Part shown: piece by piece, positions 50,299 through 61,900 of the stretch
How positions within the stretch are numbered: the stretch's first letter is position 1
Layout: every line of letters starts with the position of its first letter
Source: Paulownia fortunei
Lineage: Eukaryota; Streptophyta; Magnoliopsida; Lamiales; Paulowniaceae
Direction of reading: 5' to 3'
NCBI GenBank assembly: GCA_019321725.1
Contig: CM033110.1
Coordinates: 20,453,278 to 20,517,277 of the forward strand
Length of the DNA stretch: 64,000 nt
Position numbers and translations under genes: made by a program
Notes under the pieces: model-generated
Told to the model about the DNA's origin: nothing
Databases searched by the model: none
Seen by the model: the letters and a program-made list of their open reading frames with translations, nothing else

Positions 50299-51456
50299 TC
50301 AATCAATCCTGCTGATTCCAATGCGATTCATGGCGGCATTCCTGAATCCCTCATTGACATTAGCTTGCTGCATGCACATGCCCATCTGCTGATACTGCTG
50401 CTGCTGATTATACTGTTGTTGCTGAACATATTGCTGCTGCTGCTGCTGCTGCTGCTGCTGATGCTGATAACATTGCTGTTGCTGCTCAAAGCCCATCATG
50501 TAATTCCTCACCTCCGCCCGTATCATATCCTGCATCACCGCCATCAACTCCGCGCTGAACGGCATAAAAACTTTGTCAGGCTGCTGTTGCGTCTGCACCG
50601 GCGACGGCGGCGCTAGTGCTGTGGCCGGTGATCCAAACCCCGCCCTATTGTTAATAGGAGGAGTTTGGGGTTGATTCACAGGGATGGTAGTTGGTCCGGC
50701 AGAGGAAGGCGGTGGCGGAATGGACAGAACCGGCATCAATGGGATGGGATTAGTTTTCGGTTGAGCTGACTCAGTCTTGTGATTGGTTGACTCGGTTGAC
50801 TCCACTCCGGGAAGGGAAAGGCTGAGACTTGTCGCGGGCTCATGGGTGGACGACGCCGATTCAAGCTGTGGCGGCAAGACGCCGCCGGCTCTCGCCACCG
50901 GTTTATAGACATGCGAAGCCGACACAACGGGGAGGCTGGAATCGCTGACGTCAGACCCGGACGGGCTGCCCGGACTTAAGTAAAGACCCGAGACCGGAAC
51001 GCCGGACCCGGCGCTGACGGATCTCTTCAAAGGTCGCTGTGGTTGATTCCCAAACTCATTGTTATTAAAGTCACCTTCATCGGAGCTAAGAGAAGAGCAC
51101 TTGCGCTTGAGGGTGGAGTTCCAATGGTTCTTGATGGCGTTGTCGGTTCTACCCGATAGAAGGCGAGCTATTGTGGCCCATTTGTTGCCGAACTTGGCAT
51201 GGGCCCGGATTATGGTCTCGTCTTCCTCGGGCGTAAAGGCCCGGTGCTCCACCTGGGGAGAGAGCTGGTTGCACCACCTCAAGCGGCAACTCTTGCCAGA
51301 TCTCCCCGGGATGGATTTGCTGATGAGGGACCAGTTTCTGGGGCCGTGCTTCTGCACCAGCTGCTGCAACAGCTCGTCCTCCTCGGGGCTCCATGGACCC
51401 TTGATCCGATCCATATCCATTTTCTTACAAAAAGCACCATTAGTATTTGCTGCCAT
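50299..51456 (-). CDS. R2R3-MYB transcription factor, subgroup 22 (MYB44/70/73/77-like)
   Basis: Intronless, 385 residues. R2 is about residues 18-66 (Trp22, Trp42, Trp61) and R3 about 70-117 (Phe74, Trp93, Trp112), with the sequence [11 protein letters not shown] typical of subgroup 22. The subgroup signature [16 protein letters not shown] follows at about 158-172. A LSLSL motif (211-215) fits the LxLxL EAR-type repression motif. The conserved block [20 protein letters not shown] lies near residue 300, followed by a Gln-rich tail with long CAG/CAA runs. Subgroup 22 members act in the nucleus in ABA, auxin, wound and stress responses, often as repressors; lack of introns is the rule there. 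The Gln tail is longer than I expect for the subgroup and is built on a CAG repeat, so its length may vary between alleles. Confidence 0.94.
   Translation of the reverse strand: MAANTNGAFCKKMDMDRIKGPWSPEEDELLQQLVQKHGPRNWSLISKSIPGRSGKSCRLRWCNQLSPQVEHRAFTPEEDETIIRAHAKFGNKWATIARLLSGRTDNAIKNHWNSTLKRKCSSLSSDEGDFNNNEFGNQPQRPLKRSVSAGSGVPVSGLYLSPGSPSGSDVSDSSLPVVSASHVYKPVARAGGVLPPQLESASSTHEPATSLSLSLPGVESTESTNHKTESAQPKTNPIPLMPVLSIPPPPSSAGPTTIPVNQPQTPPINNRAGFGSPATALAPPSPVQTQQQPDKVFMPFSAELMAVMQDMIRAEVRNYMMGFEQQQQCYQHQQQQQQQQQQYVQQQQYNQQQQYQQMGMCMQQANVNEGFRNAAMNRIGISRID
50389..50462 (-). repeat. Coding CAG/CAA repeat (poly-Gln) in the MYB gene
   Basis: Read on the plus strand it is CTG/TTG units, with a pure (CTG) run near 50429-50460. 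It encodes Gln tracts broken by Tyr, Val and Asn in the C-terminal region. Confidence 0.9.
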
Positions 51457-51599
51457 TATTGGTTTTTCAGAGAAACATGAAAGAGAATCGAGATTAGATT
51501 TTTAGAGAGTTTTCTTCTTCTTTTTTTCTATTCTGGATTTCTTTTTCTCCTTGGCTATGGAGGAGAAGAGTTTTTACATGGGTTCGAGTGAGTAGGGGT

Positions 51600-51608
51600 A
51601 TATATATG
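51600..51608 (-). promoter_or_regulatory. TATA box of the MYB gene
   Basis: TATATATA lies about 145 bases upstream of the start codon at 51456, leaving a 5' leader of roughly 115 bases with CT-rich stretches. Confidence 0.5.
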
Positions 51609-51615
51609 AGAGAGG

Positions 51616-51658
51616 TAGGGGATAGGGATGCCGGTTGGGGGGGGGGGGGGTAAGGGGG
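51616..51658 (+). promoter_or_regulatory. G-run cluster directly upstream of the MYB TATA box
   Basis: G-runs of 4, 3, 14 and 5 fall within about 43 bases on the plus strand, which is the template strand for the MYB gene. Four G-runs so close could form a G-quadruplex. Potential only. Confidence 0.5.
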
Positions 51659-54600
51659 TTAGGAGCGTTATGGGCACCGCTTGGGGGAAAGGAAGCGGTT
51701 GAATTTGGGGGGATATGGTTTACAGCTGGCTAACGGACACGCGTCACATCCCAGCTCTACACTGATTTACACATACCCCATCATTATTAATCTACACTCT
51801 CCTTTTACTGGCGTATACTTCACACTCTCCCCTTTTTGGCACTTTTGCCCTTTCTCTACTTTTATTTCACAAATTAAAAAAATATGTATATATAAATCTC
51901 ATTACGGATTATTTTTTTCTGTTTTCTAATTAATTTGTTAATTTAATTTTTAGGTCCCGGATAATGTCAAAAGACTTCAAAAAACTAGTGTTAGTAAGGT
52001 TTTTTTTTATTATTATTATCATTTATTATCATATTACTTGTGATTCATATTTCAGTTGAGACATTAACCACTAAATAAAAAATATGTTGAATTTATTGAA
52101 TGATATGTGTTTAATTTAATTTGTTAATGCATTATATGTAAATTCTTATCTTCTTTCAACGCCTTCCTTATTCATATTACGTGGGAGCACCTCACACCAG
52201 GTAATACTGATTTGTAATCACATAGATCACGTTTTTCATTTTAAATTTGAAATTTTTAATCTTACAACGAAGCATTGATTTGTTTCCACATTTTTCATGT
52301 TATGCCATACAAAAAAATTGAATATTACATAACTATTGTTCTACGCAGTTCAAAATACAAATATTCTGCAATTAGATTGTATAATCATAATTACAAAATT
52401 CGTACTTCAATCCAATTTCTATATAAGCCATATCAATATAATGAGGTATTTAAAATTTCATTGGAGTATATGAAACAATTGTTTGCTAGGATGTGATGTG
52501 ACGCTCTATATTCTAGAAAATAAAGGGCATGATTTAAATTGAATTGGACTAGTCACTAGGAATAAATAGTTCATACATAAAATAGAATAAAAGATAGTTA
52601 AATATTTCAGTCGCATAAGAAACAAAACAAATTATTGTTAAAATTTGACCATGGTAATGAAGTTTATAATGATTGGTATTGCTGCTAAATATAAACCTTA
52701 ACAGTATCAAGAAATGTTAACGATAAGGAACTATGCAGTTTGAAGAGGGTCTGTTGTACATGTTAATGTTATATTTAAGAATATCTCTAACCACATCAAC
52801 TGAATTTAACACCCATAAGAAACAAAAAGGTAAGACTAGTAACGGCTCAGAGAAAAAAAAATAAAAAAATAGAGAGAAGAGAGAGAAAGAGCCGATCAGC
52901 TTTGACTGAAGGGGAGAGAGAGAGACGGGGGACAGGCTGGAGAGCATTTCCTTTTCGTGTGAGAGTGATTTTATTGTCTTTAAAATTATTAATTTATTTA
53001 TATTTGTGTACAATAAAAAAATAACGGCCGCACGGAGTTGATGAGGTGGCAGATAACGACAAGATTGGTCGCCAAATGGGAGGGCGAATCATTACTGCAA
53101 TCCTGTCAGTCCAGCCTGTATTTTTTTTTTTTTAAAACAAGAAGGGGAATTCTTTGAGAATAAAATATTTACCGGGATTAGCCGGTGAGCGGAGTTTGAA
53201 AAAACAGAGCGTAACCGTCCTTTCCTAATAAAGCTTTACCTGTACGGATTCAGGTAATCCCGTGCTCAATCACTCGCACGCTTTCCTATGACCGGGGGGA
53301 GCGCTTTCCTACTACCTTCCTTCTTACCACATTTTAAATTTATAAATAGTGGGAATACTGTGAGTATTTCTTTCTTAATGTGTTGGATTAACGTTAGATG
53401 TGACGGGATTAAAATAAGTCGGTGCGTGGGGCGTAGCTTCAGCTTTGTCACGTAAATTTCATGGCTGCACCAATCGCAAAATAAAATCTTCTTTTCTTAT
53501 CTAAGAAAGAGCAATTTGAATAATTATGTATTTTACTCTGTGTTATATTTTATGTATGCAAATAAAATTAATTTAAATATATATTTAAAAAATATTTTAT
53601 ACATATAATGTGCGATATAAAATATAGTAAAAAATTAGAATAGAAAATTTTAATTGTAAATAAATATATTATGATATTATTTTGATAATTATAACTTTTA
53701 ATCAAGATTATGCTTTTTCAGCAGTTAGTTGGATTTAAGAACTTTTATGATTGGTATTTTATGTAACTATTTTCAACAACTTATTTGTTTTCTCTAACAA
53801 AAACTATTTTTTTTCGATTGGAGACTAATTTCATTTCTTGTATAACCAAGCACGATTTGTATAATTAATTAATTTTTTATTAATCTAAAAGTTTTTATTT
53901 AAATAAATTAAATGCATAATAAATCATTTTCAACACTTTTAAGTGGCAATTAAACTAAAATCTAATATTCCTGTAACATTAAACATTGGCAGTTTTAACA
54001 TAATCCCACGTCCAAAGAAACTTGATTAAAACGTGAAAACAGAATTGTAGTCAATTAATCACGATCATGAAATTATAGTAGCAACTCGTTTGTACCAATG
54101 TTTGTCAAAATACATAACTACAATATTGGAATAATTCTAAATTTGAATTAAGATGACCAAAAAAAAAGTCATAGCACATGTTAATTTAATCATGAAAGAC
54201 AATTCTTACCAAAATATATGTGAATAATTGGTCAATTTAGTAAAATTTGTGTAGGCCCGAGGAACATTTGCGAAGAAGGATAAGGAAAAAGAGATCCTAT
54301 CTACTTCTGCTACTGGTACGTTGTACCTGTACCTAATAATACCTAATGCCCTGTTGTTTTGGTATGGGTGTTGGGTTTGCAATTAATGGTCTCCTTTTTT
54401 AATTACTTTTTGTTTTTTTATTTAAATTTAATTCCTACCTATTTTACTTTTAGTATATATTTACTGTATGGAGTCGGTGGTAATAAAATTAGGGAAAGTA
54501 GCTTACCAAATAAAAAATAATTATAAATGGGAGCATTAGAGTTCTCCGTTTCAATTGGAAGACAAATTCTGATTTTACAAGACATCAATTCAATGTCGCA

Positions 54601-55101
54601 CATCCATTTAAAAGCTTGTTGTGAAAACGTAACTTTTTTTATTTTTTTTGAAGTTAAAAAGGGAAAATTAATGAACTTCTAAGCAAAACTCATTTTTTAT
54701 ACATTTATTTTATTGCTATTCGATATCAATTTGCAAATAATTTTACTATTGTTTTTACTGTATAATAACAACAATAATAAAAAGCAAAAAACAAGATACT
54801 ACATAAAAAATTATACATCGATCAATTATTTGTAATCGTTATATAAGTAGTTATGTTTACTAATTTATTAACATAAACTGTAATTTTATTTAAATTCATT
54901 TGGTGGCAAGGGCAAGGCACTTTAAATTATTCAAAGGTTTCGCGATTTTTAAAGTTGAAAAAGTTGATAGGTAAAAATGACATGCATCTTTCTAAATTTT
55001 ACACGGGATAGATCTTTTGACCAATTTTTGGGTAAGTGAAGAAGGGAAATGAAATATTGTAGAGCTGTAAAACGCTGGGATTTTTATTTATTTATTTTTT
55101 T
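51659..55101. other. MYB upstream region; no gene seen
   Basis: AT-rich with GC-richer patches (about 53030-53300). Short open frames show no known motif. Confidence 0.5.
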
Positions 55102-55142
55102 GGGGGTGGGGGGTGGGGGGTGGGGGGTGTTGGGAGTGGGGT
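55102..55142 (+). repeat. G-rich tract, potential G-quadruplex
   Basis: Consecutive runs of 5, 6, 6 and 6 G separated by single T bases, followed by two further G-runs. It fits a strong canonical G-quadruplex pattern with one-base loops. Confidence 0.75.
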
Positions 55143-55779
55143 TGAGCTAATCTTTCTTTAAGAGTGATATTATTAGGGCATCTATTGTTTGGGATCTTAG
55201 ACTTGATTGATCTCAATAGTTCCATAATTTTGTTCGTCATGCTTCTCTCGTACATCAATTATAAACTTGCATGAAATGTCATAACATCATTCGCCTCTAA
55301 TTAATCTCTATTTATTATTCTCCTCCCTGGGACAAAGTTTAAGAAAAATCATGGCCTGATCTCTATTACACCGGGCCCTTATTTTCCTCTATTATATTTC
55401 ACCAAAAAATAGTTCTTGAGTTTTTTTTATCTAATTGTAGTTGTAATTGTAATTTCATTCAAAGGGCTAATATTTTTCATCATATGTTCAAAAATAAAAA
55501 ATACGTCATAATTAAAAATGCTCTTTAAATGTACACATTATCGAGTGAAAATACTCAATGACAATATTTATACATAAAAAATAAAAATGAACGATATTAT
55601 ACGCACACTCACACTTATAAAAGAACCACTTCATTTGATTCAAGAGAAAGAAATAAAATTTACAAACCTTACCTAACTACACCGTCCCTCATCTTAGTTG
55701 TAAGAAAATGTCAGAGTTGTGGGGTGGCAAAAGGGGAAAAAAACGGAAAAGAAGTGGTGTAAAAAAGATGGAGAGAAAA

Positions 55780-55995
55780 AGCGAGATCTGGGAAATCGCA
55801 CTTCAGACGCTTTATAACCGTTGCAGGGAACAGGTGTCAGCGAGCCGTCGCGTTTGACGGACTATTTTATTGAACCGGTTTTTATCTTCAACGGCTCAAC
55901 CGTAATTGCATGTGGAGAAGAGCACTTTATCACGTGCTCCATACCGGGTTAAAGGAGACACACGTGCTCGTTGCGTCCTCCGTTGCAGCAGTGGT
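55780..55995. promoter_or_regulatory. GC-richer island with two G-boxes and several MYB-core sites
   Basis: Within about 215 bases there are CACGTG at about 55932 and 55971, plus AACCGTT, GAACCGGTT, CAACGG, CAACCGT and CCGTTG words. The surrounding DNA is AT-rich. No gene starts nearby on either side; the nearest is the MYB gene, with its start 4.4 kb away. Confidence 0.35.
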
Positions 55996-58900
55996 ATCCT
56001 CCCTACATTGTAAGAAATACAACTTAGGTTTATATCTATGGATTTTGACTTGACAAAAACTTCAGTAATTTCAATTAGAAATATGTGATAGATCCAATTA
56101 AAAATAAATTTTGATAACAAATAATTATACTAAATATACAAATAAAATTATTAAGAAAAACAATATGAAAAATGAAATAATAAATTTAATGTGAAAAAAC
56201 CCTAATGAAAAACCACATGCCAAATTACCCATAAAGAAATTACAAATTACTCAAGCTTTTTGCTCAAGTTTGAATTAACTGAAAAATAGTTATGTTTTTT
56301 TTTTTTTGGGCATCCTGCAACCAAATATTTCAAATCAGTCAAATTTGAAAAAATAAAACTACTAAAAAAGAAAACTCGTTTAATTTCTATTATCTGCACT
56401 AGCAAGAAACAAAAATGCGACTCCATAATTGAAAATAATCTCATGTAGACCCCTAAAACACTCACGGTCAAAATCCTCTATTTGGCATGGCCAAATAATA
56501 GACTTTTATATTATGCACACTCCAATTCCAATTTGGAGTTATCCACCGTCACATAAATCCCAATTCAAATGGGATAGGAAATTGTTGGGTGGGCTCCATT
56601 CTTGTGGTGAACCCCAACAACTTCTTAATAAATGTTTTCTTGTTGGCAGATAATGTGACAATAGTTAATAGTTCAAATTAGTTTCAAAGCAAATAAATCT
56701 TTATTTTTATGTAAAAAATTAAATTTCTAATTCATGATGATCAATATTTTTAAAAGAAAAACACAATGCCAAATTTTATCTTTAATATATTTGATTAAAC
56801 TCATGATGAAACAAAATTAAAATTCAGAAAGTTGAAAATCTAATTTGTGGTATGGATAATTCGGATAATGATTATATATACCAATTAAAGAGCTAATTTT
56901 TTTCCTAAATATATTTGACGAAATCTCATTTTCAACCTAATTAAAATTAAAACATAATTTCAGCTAGTTTATCATCTCAAAGCACACGCAAATATATTGC
57001 ATACATATAAATGTATTCATGTACATATTATATACATATAATGAAATAGATTTATAGCAGATATCTAATATTTATGTATGCGTGCATATACATTATGATC
57101 ATTGTGTTGGGATGTGAAGTTTGAATTATCAAATATGACTAAAGTAACATTTTCAAAATCAATTGCATTTTAGAGTGAGTAAAAATAATAATTGGTGTTG
57201 TGGTGTGTGTCAGTGGCACACAACTCACGTGATAGTGAAGGGTCGAGGAGGTTTCTTCAGATTTTGAGGAGTGAATAATTTAATCTAACCTAATCTTATT
57301 AAATTAAATTTAAACCGCGTTATAATGTCAATTTTATGTAAAAGGTTTCGGACCGTGCCCACCAATCTTTTTAATCCAACCTCACCACCTACACGGGGTA
57401 CAAATCGTGCCTAGTCCTGGATTACAATTTTGAATTTAAAATTTTGGAACAAACCACCCTAGTAGTCAAGGGCCACTTTGAAGTAATTAGTTGTCACATT
57501 AGGGTGTATTTATTTTAATTCTAAAGTCTCGTATCCATTCTTTTTGAAACCAGGTGTTTTTTTTCATTTCATGAAATAAAGGAATAGACCTAATTTTAAT
57601 TTAGGACGACAATGGGATGAATTTTGGATGAGCTTGTCTGAATCCAAAAATTTAACCCGTTAATATTTTTAAGAATTTAAATTCAAATTTAATGATTATA
57701 TCTGTTAAACTCACTTTATAATTTAAAAAATATAAAAATTTACTTTTTAAAAATAATATTATTAAATTTTTCTAAAAAAAATATTATTTAAATAAAATGA
57801 ATCATATAAATATTATAATATTTTTTATAAGAAATAAAAAAATTAAGCGAATTGAGTATAGGTTTGAAAATAGAAAAATCAGAACCTGATTCAAACTCGT
57901 TTATAATATTAAAACACACATCAAGCAAAGTGACTCTGAGCACGATATAATCTATTTTTAAAGATTAATCTTGTTTGTTACTCCATTATTCAATAAGGTA
58001 TGCTTGAAATAAAATTTACACTCAGCAAAGAGAGTAAATTATTTTTCAACAAGATTCAAATTACTAAATGAATACACTGAAGAAGGTTTTTGATACTTTC
58101 TGAAAACTCAGTGAATGCGGTTGGAATTTATGCCATAACTGAGGGATGGTTTTAGAATATTCGCTTGTGGGGGTTGTTTTGAAACTTTAGCTACCTCACA
58201 AGTTGCGGTTTGGCATCATTCGATAGTGTTCCTACTTTTATAACTTATGATGTACTGATGTAGCATAGTTCTGCAAGAATTTGGCCATTCCCGCTGATTT
58301 TGCTAGACACATTTAACATGTCCACATTGAAAATTCTTTTCAATTGTTCAAATAGGCCCTACAAGAATTATTCAGTTATATATGAAAGAATAATTCCTCT
58401 TATTGCATGTTTATTTATACTTCATAAGCAACATACGTATTACATTTTGAGTTCCAAATATATGTTCCTAACAATGTCTTATCGGTGCTATTTCAAAATT
58501 TAAAGAATATAAAATTATGAGTTTAAGTGTCAAGTAAGTGTTGTCTCAGTCTATAATGTAAGTATTGTTATCTCTTCTTTATAATATTTAATTATTATGA
58601 ATAATTATATTAAATTACTGATACGATTATTGGTTCTCTAAGAAAAAAATATATGTTCAACACTCTCCAAAAGTAAATATCCTTAACTAAAAAAATTTAC
58701 TCAAAAATTGTCCACATGACTCCATTAATGCATATTCTACTAAGTGAAGATGAAAAAAATAATAATATAGCTTTTAAAAATCTAATAATTTATGCTGTTG
58801 TGTTTTAATTTATATTTCTATGGCTATTTAACTTGCATGACGATGTCAGAAAAATAACATTATATATTTTTTTCAATCACTTTTCCTTCATTTTCTTTTC

Positions 58901-61900
58901 ATTTTTTTTCATTTTTTTTTTCATTTTTTGATGATATAATTCCAGTAAGATTCAAAAAAAAATTTTTTTTTTCTGATTTGAAATATTAATTGGAAATTAA
59001 ATATATAACTATCCTTCAATTCTTACTGTGGTACCTTTATGCTTCAGAAGTTATGAGCCCTTTGATTTCATTTTCAAACTCTTTTTCATGTTTCCAATAT
59101 TTTTAAGTTTAAAAATATTTTTACTAATTTTTTATATAAAAATAAAAATATATTTAAATTAATTATATTTCTAGTAATTAAATAAATTTGAAAATAAAAA
59201 TATATCTATTTTATGATATATTTTTTCACAACGTAAAGTGTTAGTAGATTTTAAAATAAATTTGATAAATTTATAAAAAGATGTGAAATATTTAAAATAA
59301 AAATAAATTATATTTTAAAAGAAAATGAATACAACATATACATTATCAAAATTTCAGCCCCTATACATATATAGCTGGCCAGCCCAAAGATGCTCTGGCT
59401 TTATCCATTTGCCTCCTTTAGGCTCCAATAATTGGATTAAAGCAATTATAGCACGTGAAACATACGCCACATCAGGCAAGAGGTCGATTTCTACCAAGGT
59501 AGAAAAAAAAAAAGAAATTAAAAAGACAATAAAAATGAAACTAATTAAATAAAAAAGAGATAAACTATTACTATTATTAGAGCAAGTCTTACAAGGCGGC
59601 GTGTGACAGTTGAGGAGCATGGGAAAGACAGGTGGTCGATGAATTCTGTGTCCACGTTCCCCAGAGATTGACACATGAACCTCAGACAAAGCCGTCCCCC
59701 CAAACTCATGTCCGGTTTTCCCAAACCCCCCCACTCTTCCGCCACGCAAGCCCAAGTTCGTTGAAGCTGGACCCACTTACTGTTTTGTCGTTTTGCACGT
59801 GATGTGGCATGACAGGGAATTAACTATAAGGGTGTGTTTGGGAGAAAGGATAATGGAATAGAGACAATTACCAAACAAATATTAGAATAGTTTTATGTTT
59901 GTTGGTTATTATTTATTAATAATATTATTATTATCATTCCTATTATTGTTATTTCCGTTTTGGTGGATAGGAATAAATACTAAGGATGAGTTTGACATAG
60001 TAATTACAAAAAATAATTCATAAGGAATTTATTGAGATATGTATTGGGCAGATGAGCCCCTTGGTAGATTCTTCTATAATCTTTTTTTGTCATTTATCAT
60101 ATAAATGCTACCTCAGCTAAACACCTTTTTTTTTATCATTTATCATATGATTTCCAAGAACTACCCAAGCAGAATATTCATTGTCCTAAATTTAAACTAG
60201 AAAAACTACTTACCGACATAATAATTTGAAAAATCCTTAACATAAATAGTCGCAACATTTTCTGTTTCCCATCCTAAGCTGATTGGAAAAGAAGATATTT
60301 TTTTGCAATAAAGATTGCAATGGAAGACTATTTATTTTATAAATAAAAAAATAGAATGACTTGAATATCATAATACAAATTATATAACATACTCAACTTA
60401 TTAATTACAAATATATAAGTGTCTGCCTTGATAATCAAATTATGTCATTTTCTTTAAAATAATATGAAAATTTAAAAAGTTTGAGTAAATATCCAAATTA
60501 TCTCGACTTGTACATCATGTGAATCTAATTTGCACAACAACATGTGAGTCGTGCACAATTAAATTTGAACCCTCAAATGTTACATTAAGATTAGGTTAAG
60601 AGTCATTTTGTTTGAACTGATGCAGTGTTAAAATATTCAGAGCATAACATGGAGGATCGATGTTTCGAATTATCAAAGAATACTTGTGTGCTCGCTGGTA
60701 AGTGAACTTTCGAACCTCACGTTTGAGCTTTGGGTGAGCGATTGTATAATGACAGGAGTCAACGTATCGAATGTCATCTTTGAATGTGTATAAATTACTG
60801 TCACACCATTATTTACGTAGTGATCGAATCAGGGAAAGACTGCTTACTTTCAAAATTAATCAATTCAAATATCAACACTTAAATTAAAATTAAAAAAAAA
60901 AAACAAGGTCAAGAGTCGCATACACACTCAGAAGTTAAAACTATTTGCTTATTCAAACCTAAGGTACTGGTAGTAAAGCTGGAGTTGGTGCCCCCAAACA
61001 CAACGTGTGACACCCAAAATAATTTCCCATAAGTTCAAATTTACTTTAGTGATAATTTTTGTGTGTCTGTCTCCTTTTGAACCGTCAATGAGATAGAAAA
61101 GCAAAAGAATTAAGGTCCACTTCAAGAGGGATTGGGAGGTTGGGTATGCATGACAGCTAGAATGCATTAAAGTTTGGAAAAAAAAAAACTACTTTCAATA
61201 ATTTGGGACTAAAGTTAGGGGGGATGTAGATACAGATTTGTTTGTTTATGTGTACGTAAAGATCCTGGAAAAAGACAGCAGCATCTTGGGGTTCAAAAAA
61301 TTGGATGGGTTTTGAATAAAATACAAAACGATATTGGGCAGCAGTACTTAGCCCACCCAACCTACACATCCCATGATTCCCGCTATTGTAAGCCGTAGGT
61401 ATCCTGTCGTACCTTCTTCACCCCCTGCTGCAGTCGTGCACCCACTAAACAAATCATGCAATTTTATTTTTTTTAAGTTATGGAAAATAAAGAAATTCTT
61501 TGGGAATAATTTGGTAAGTTTAATTTTGTGTTTGTTTCTTCAATTTATCATATAAGATTAGAATTGACAGATAAAAATAATACGCACCTATTGATGATGC
61601 TGATTGAGCCAAGCCTCGTGGTTGTGGATATGTTACTACGCCTAGAAGTTTTGGACTATGAGTTCATATATAGGAATTAGAATAAAAATCTTTGTCCTGA
61701 GTTTAGAGGAGTTTCAGAAATTGAGACATTTACAGTGTAAAATAAAATGAGAACGCAACGAAGATTATGTGTCGTTTTTCTTTAAATCTTTAGGACGAAG
61801 GAAAAGAAGAACAAAATAGGCAACATTATTTTCCTCTTTTTTATGCTTCTAATAAATTAATTAAGAGTTATATTGCACTATCTTTTCTATACAGTATAAG

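Noticed and set aside
50365..50616. Leu-rich open frame on the plus strand
   Set aside because: It is the antisense shadow of the Gln-rich tail of the MYB gene.
59354..59776. 140-codon minus-strand open frame in the right-hand region
   Set aside because: It crosses a low-complexity AT-rich stretch and has no recognisable domain. It is a chance frame through a GC-richer patch.
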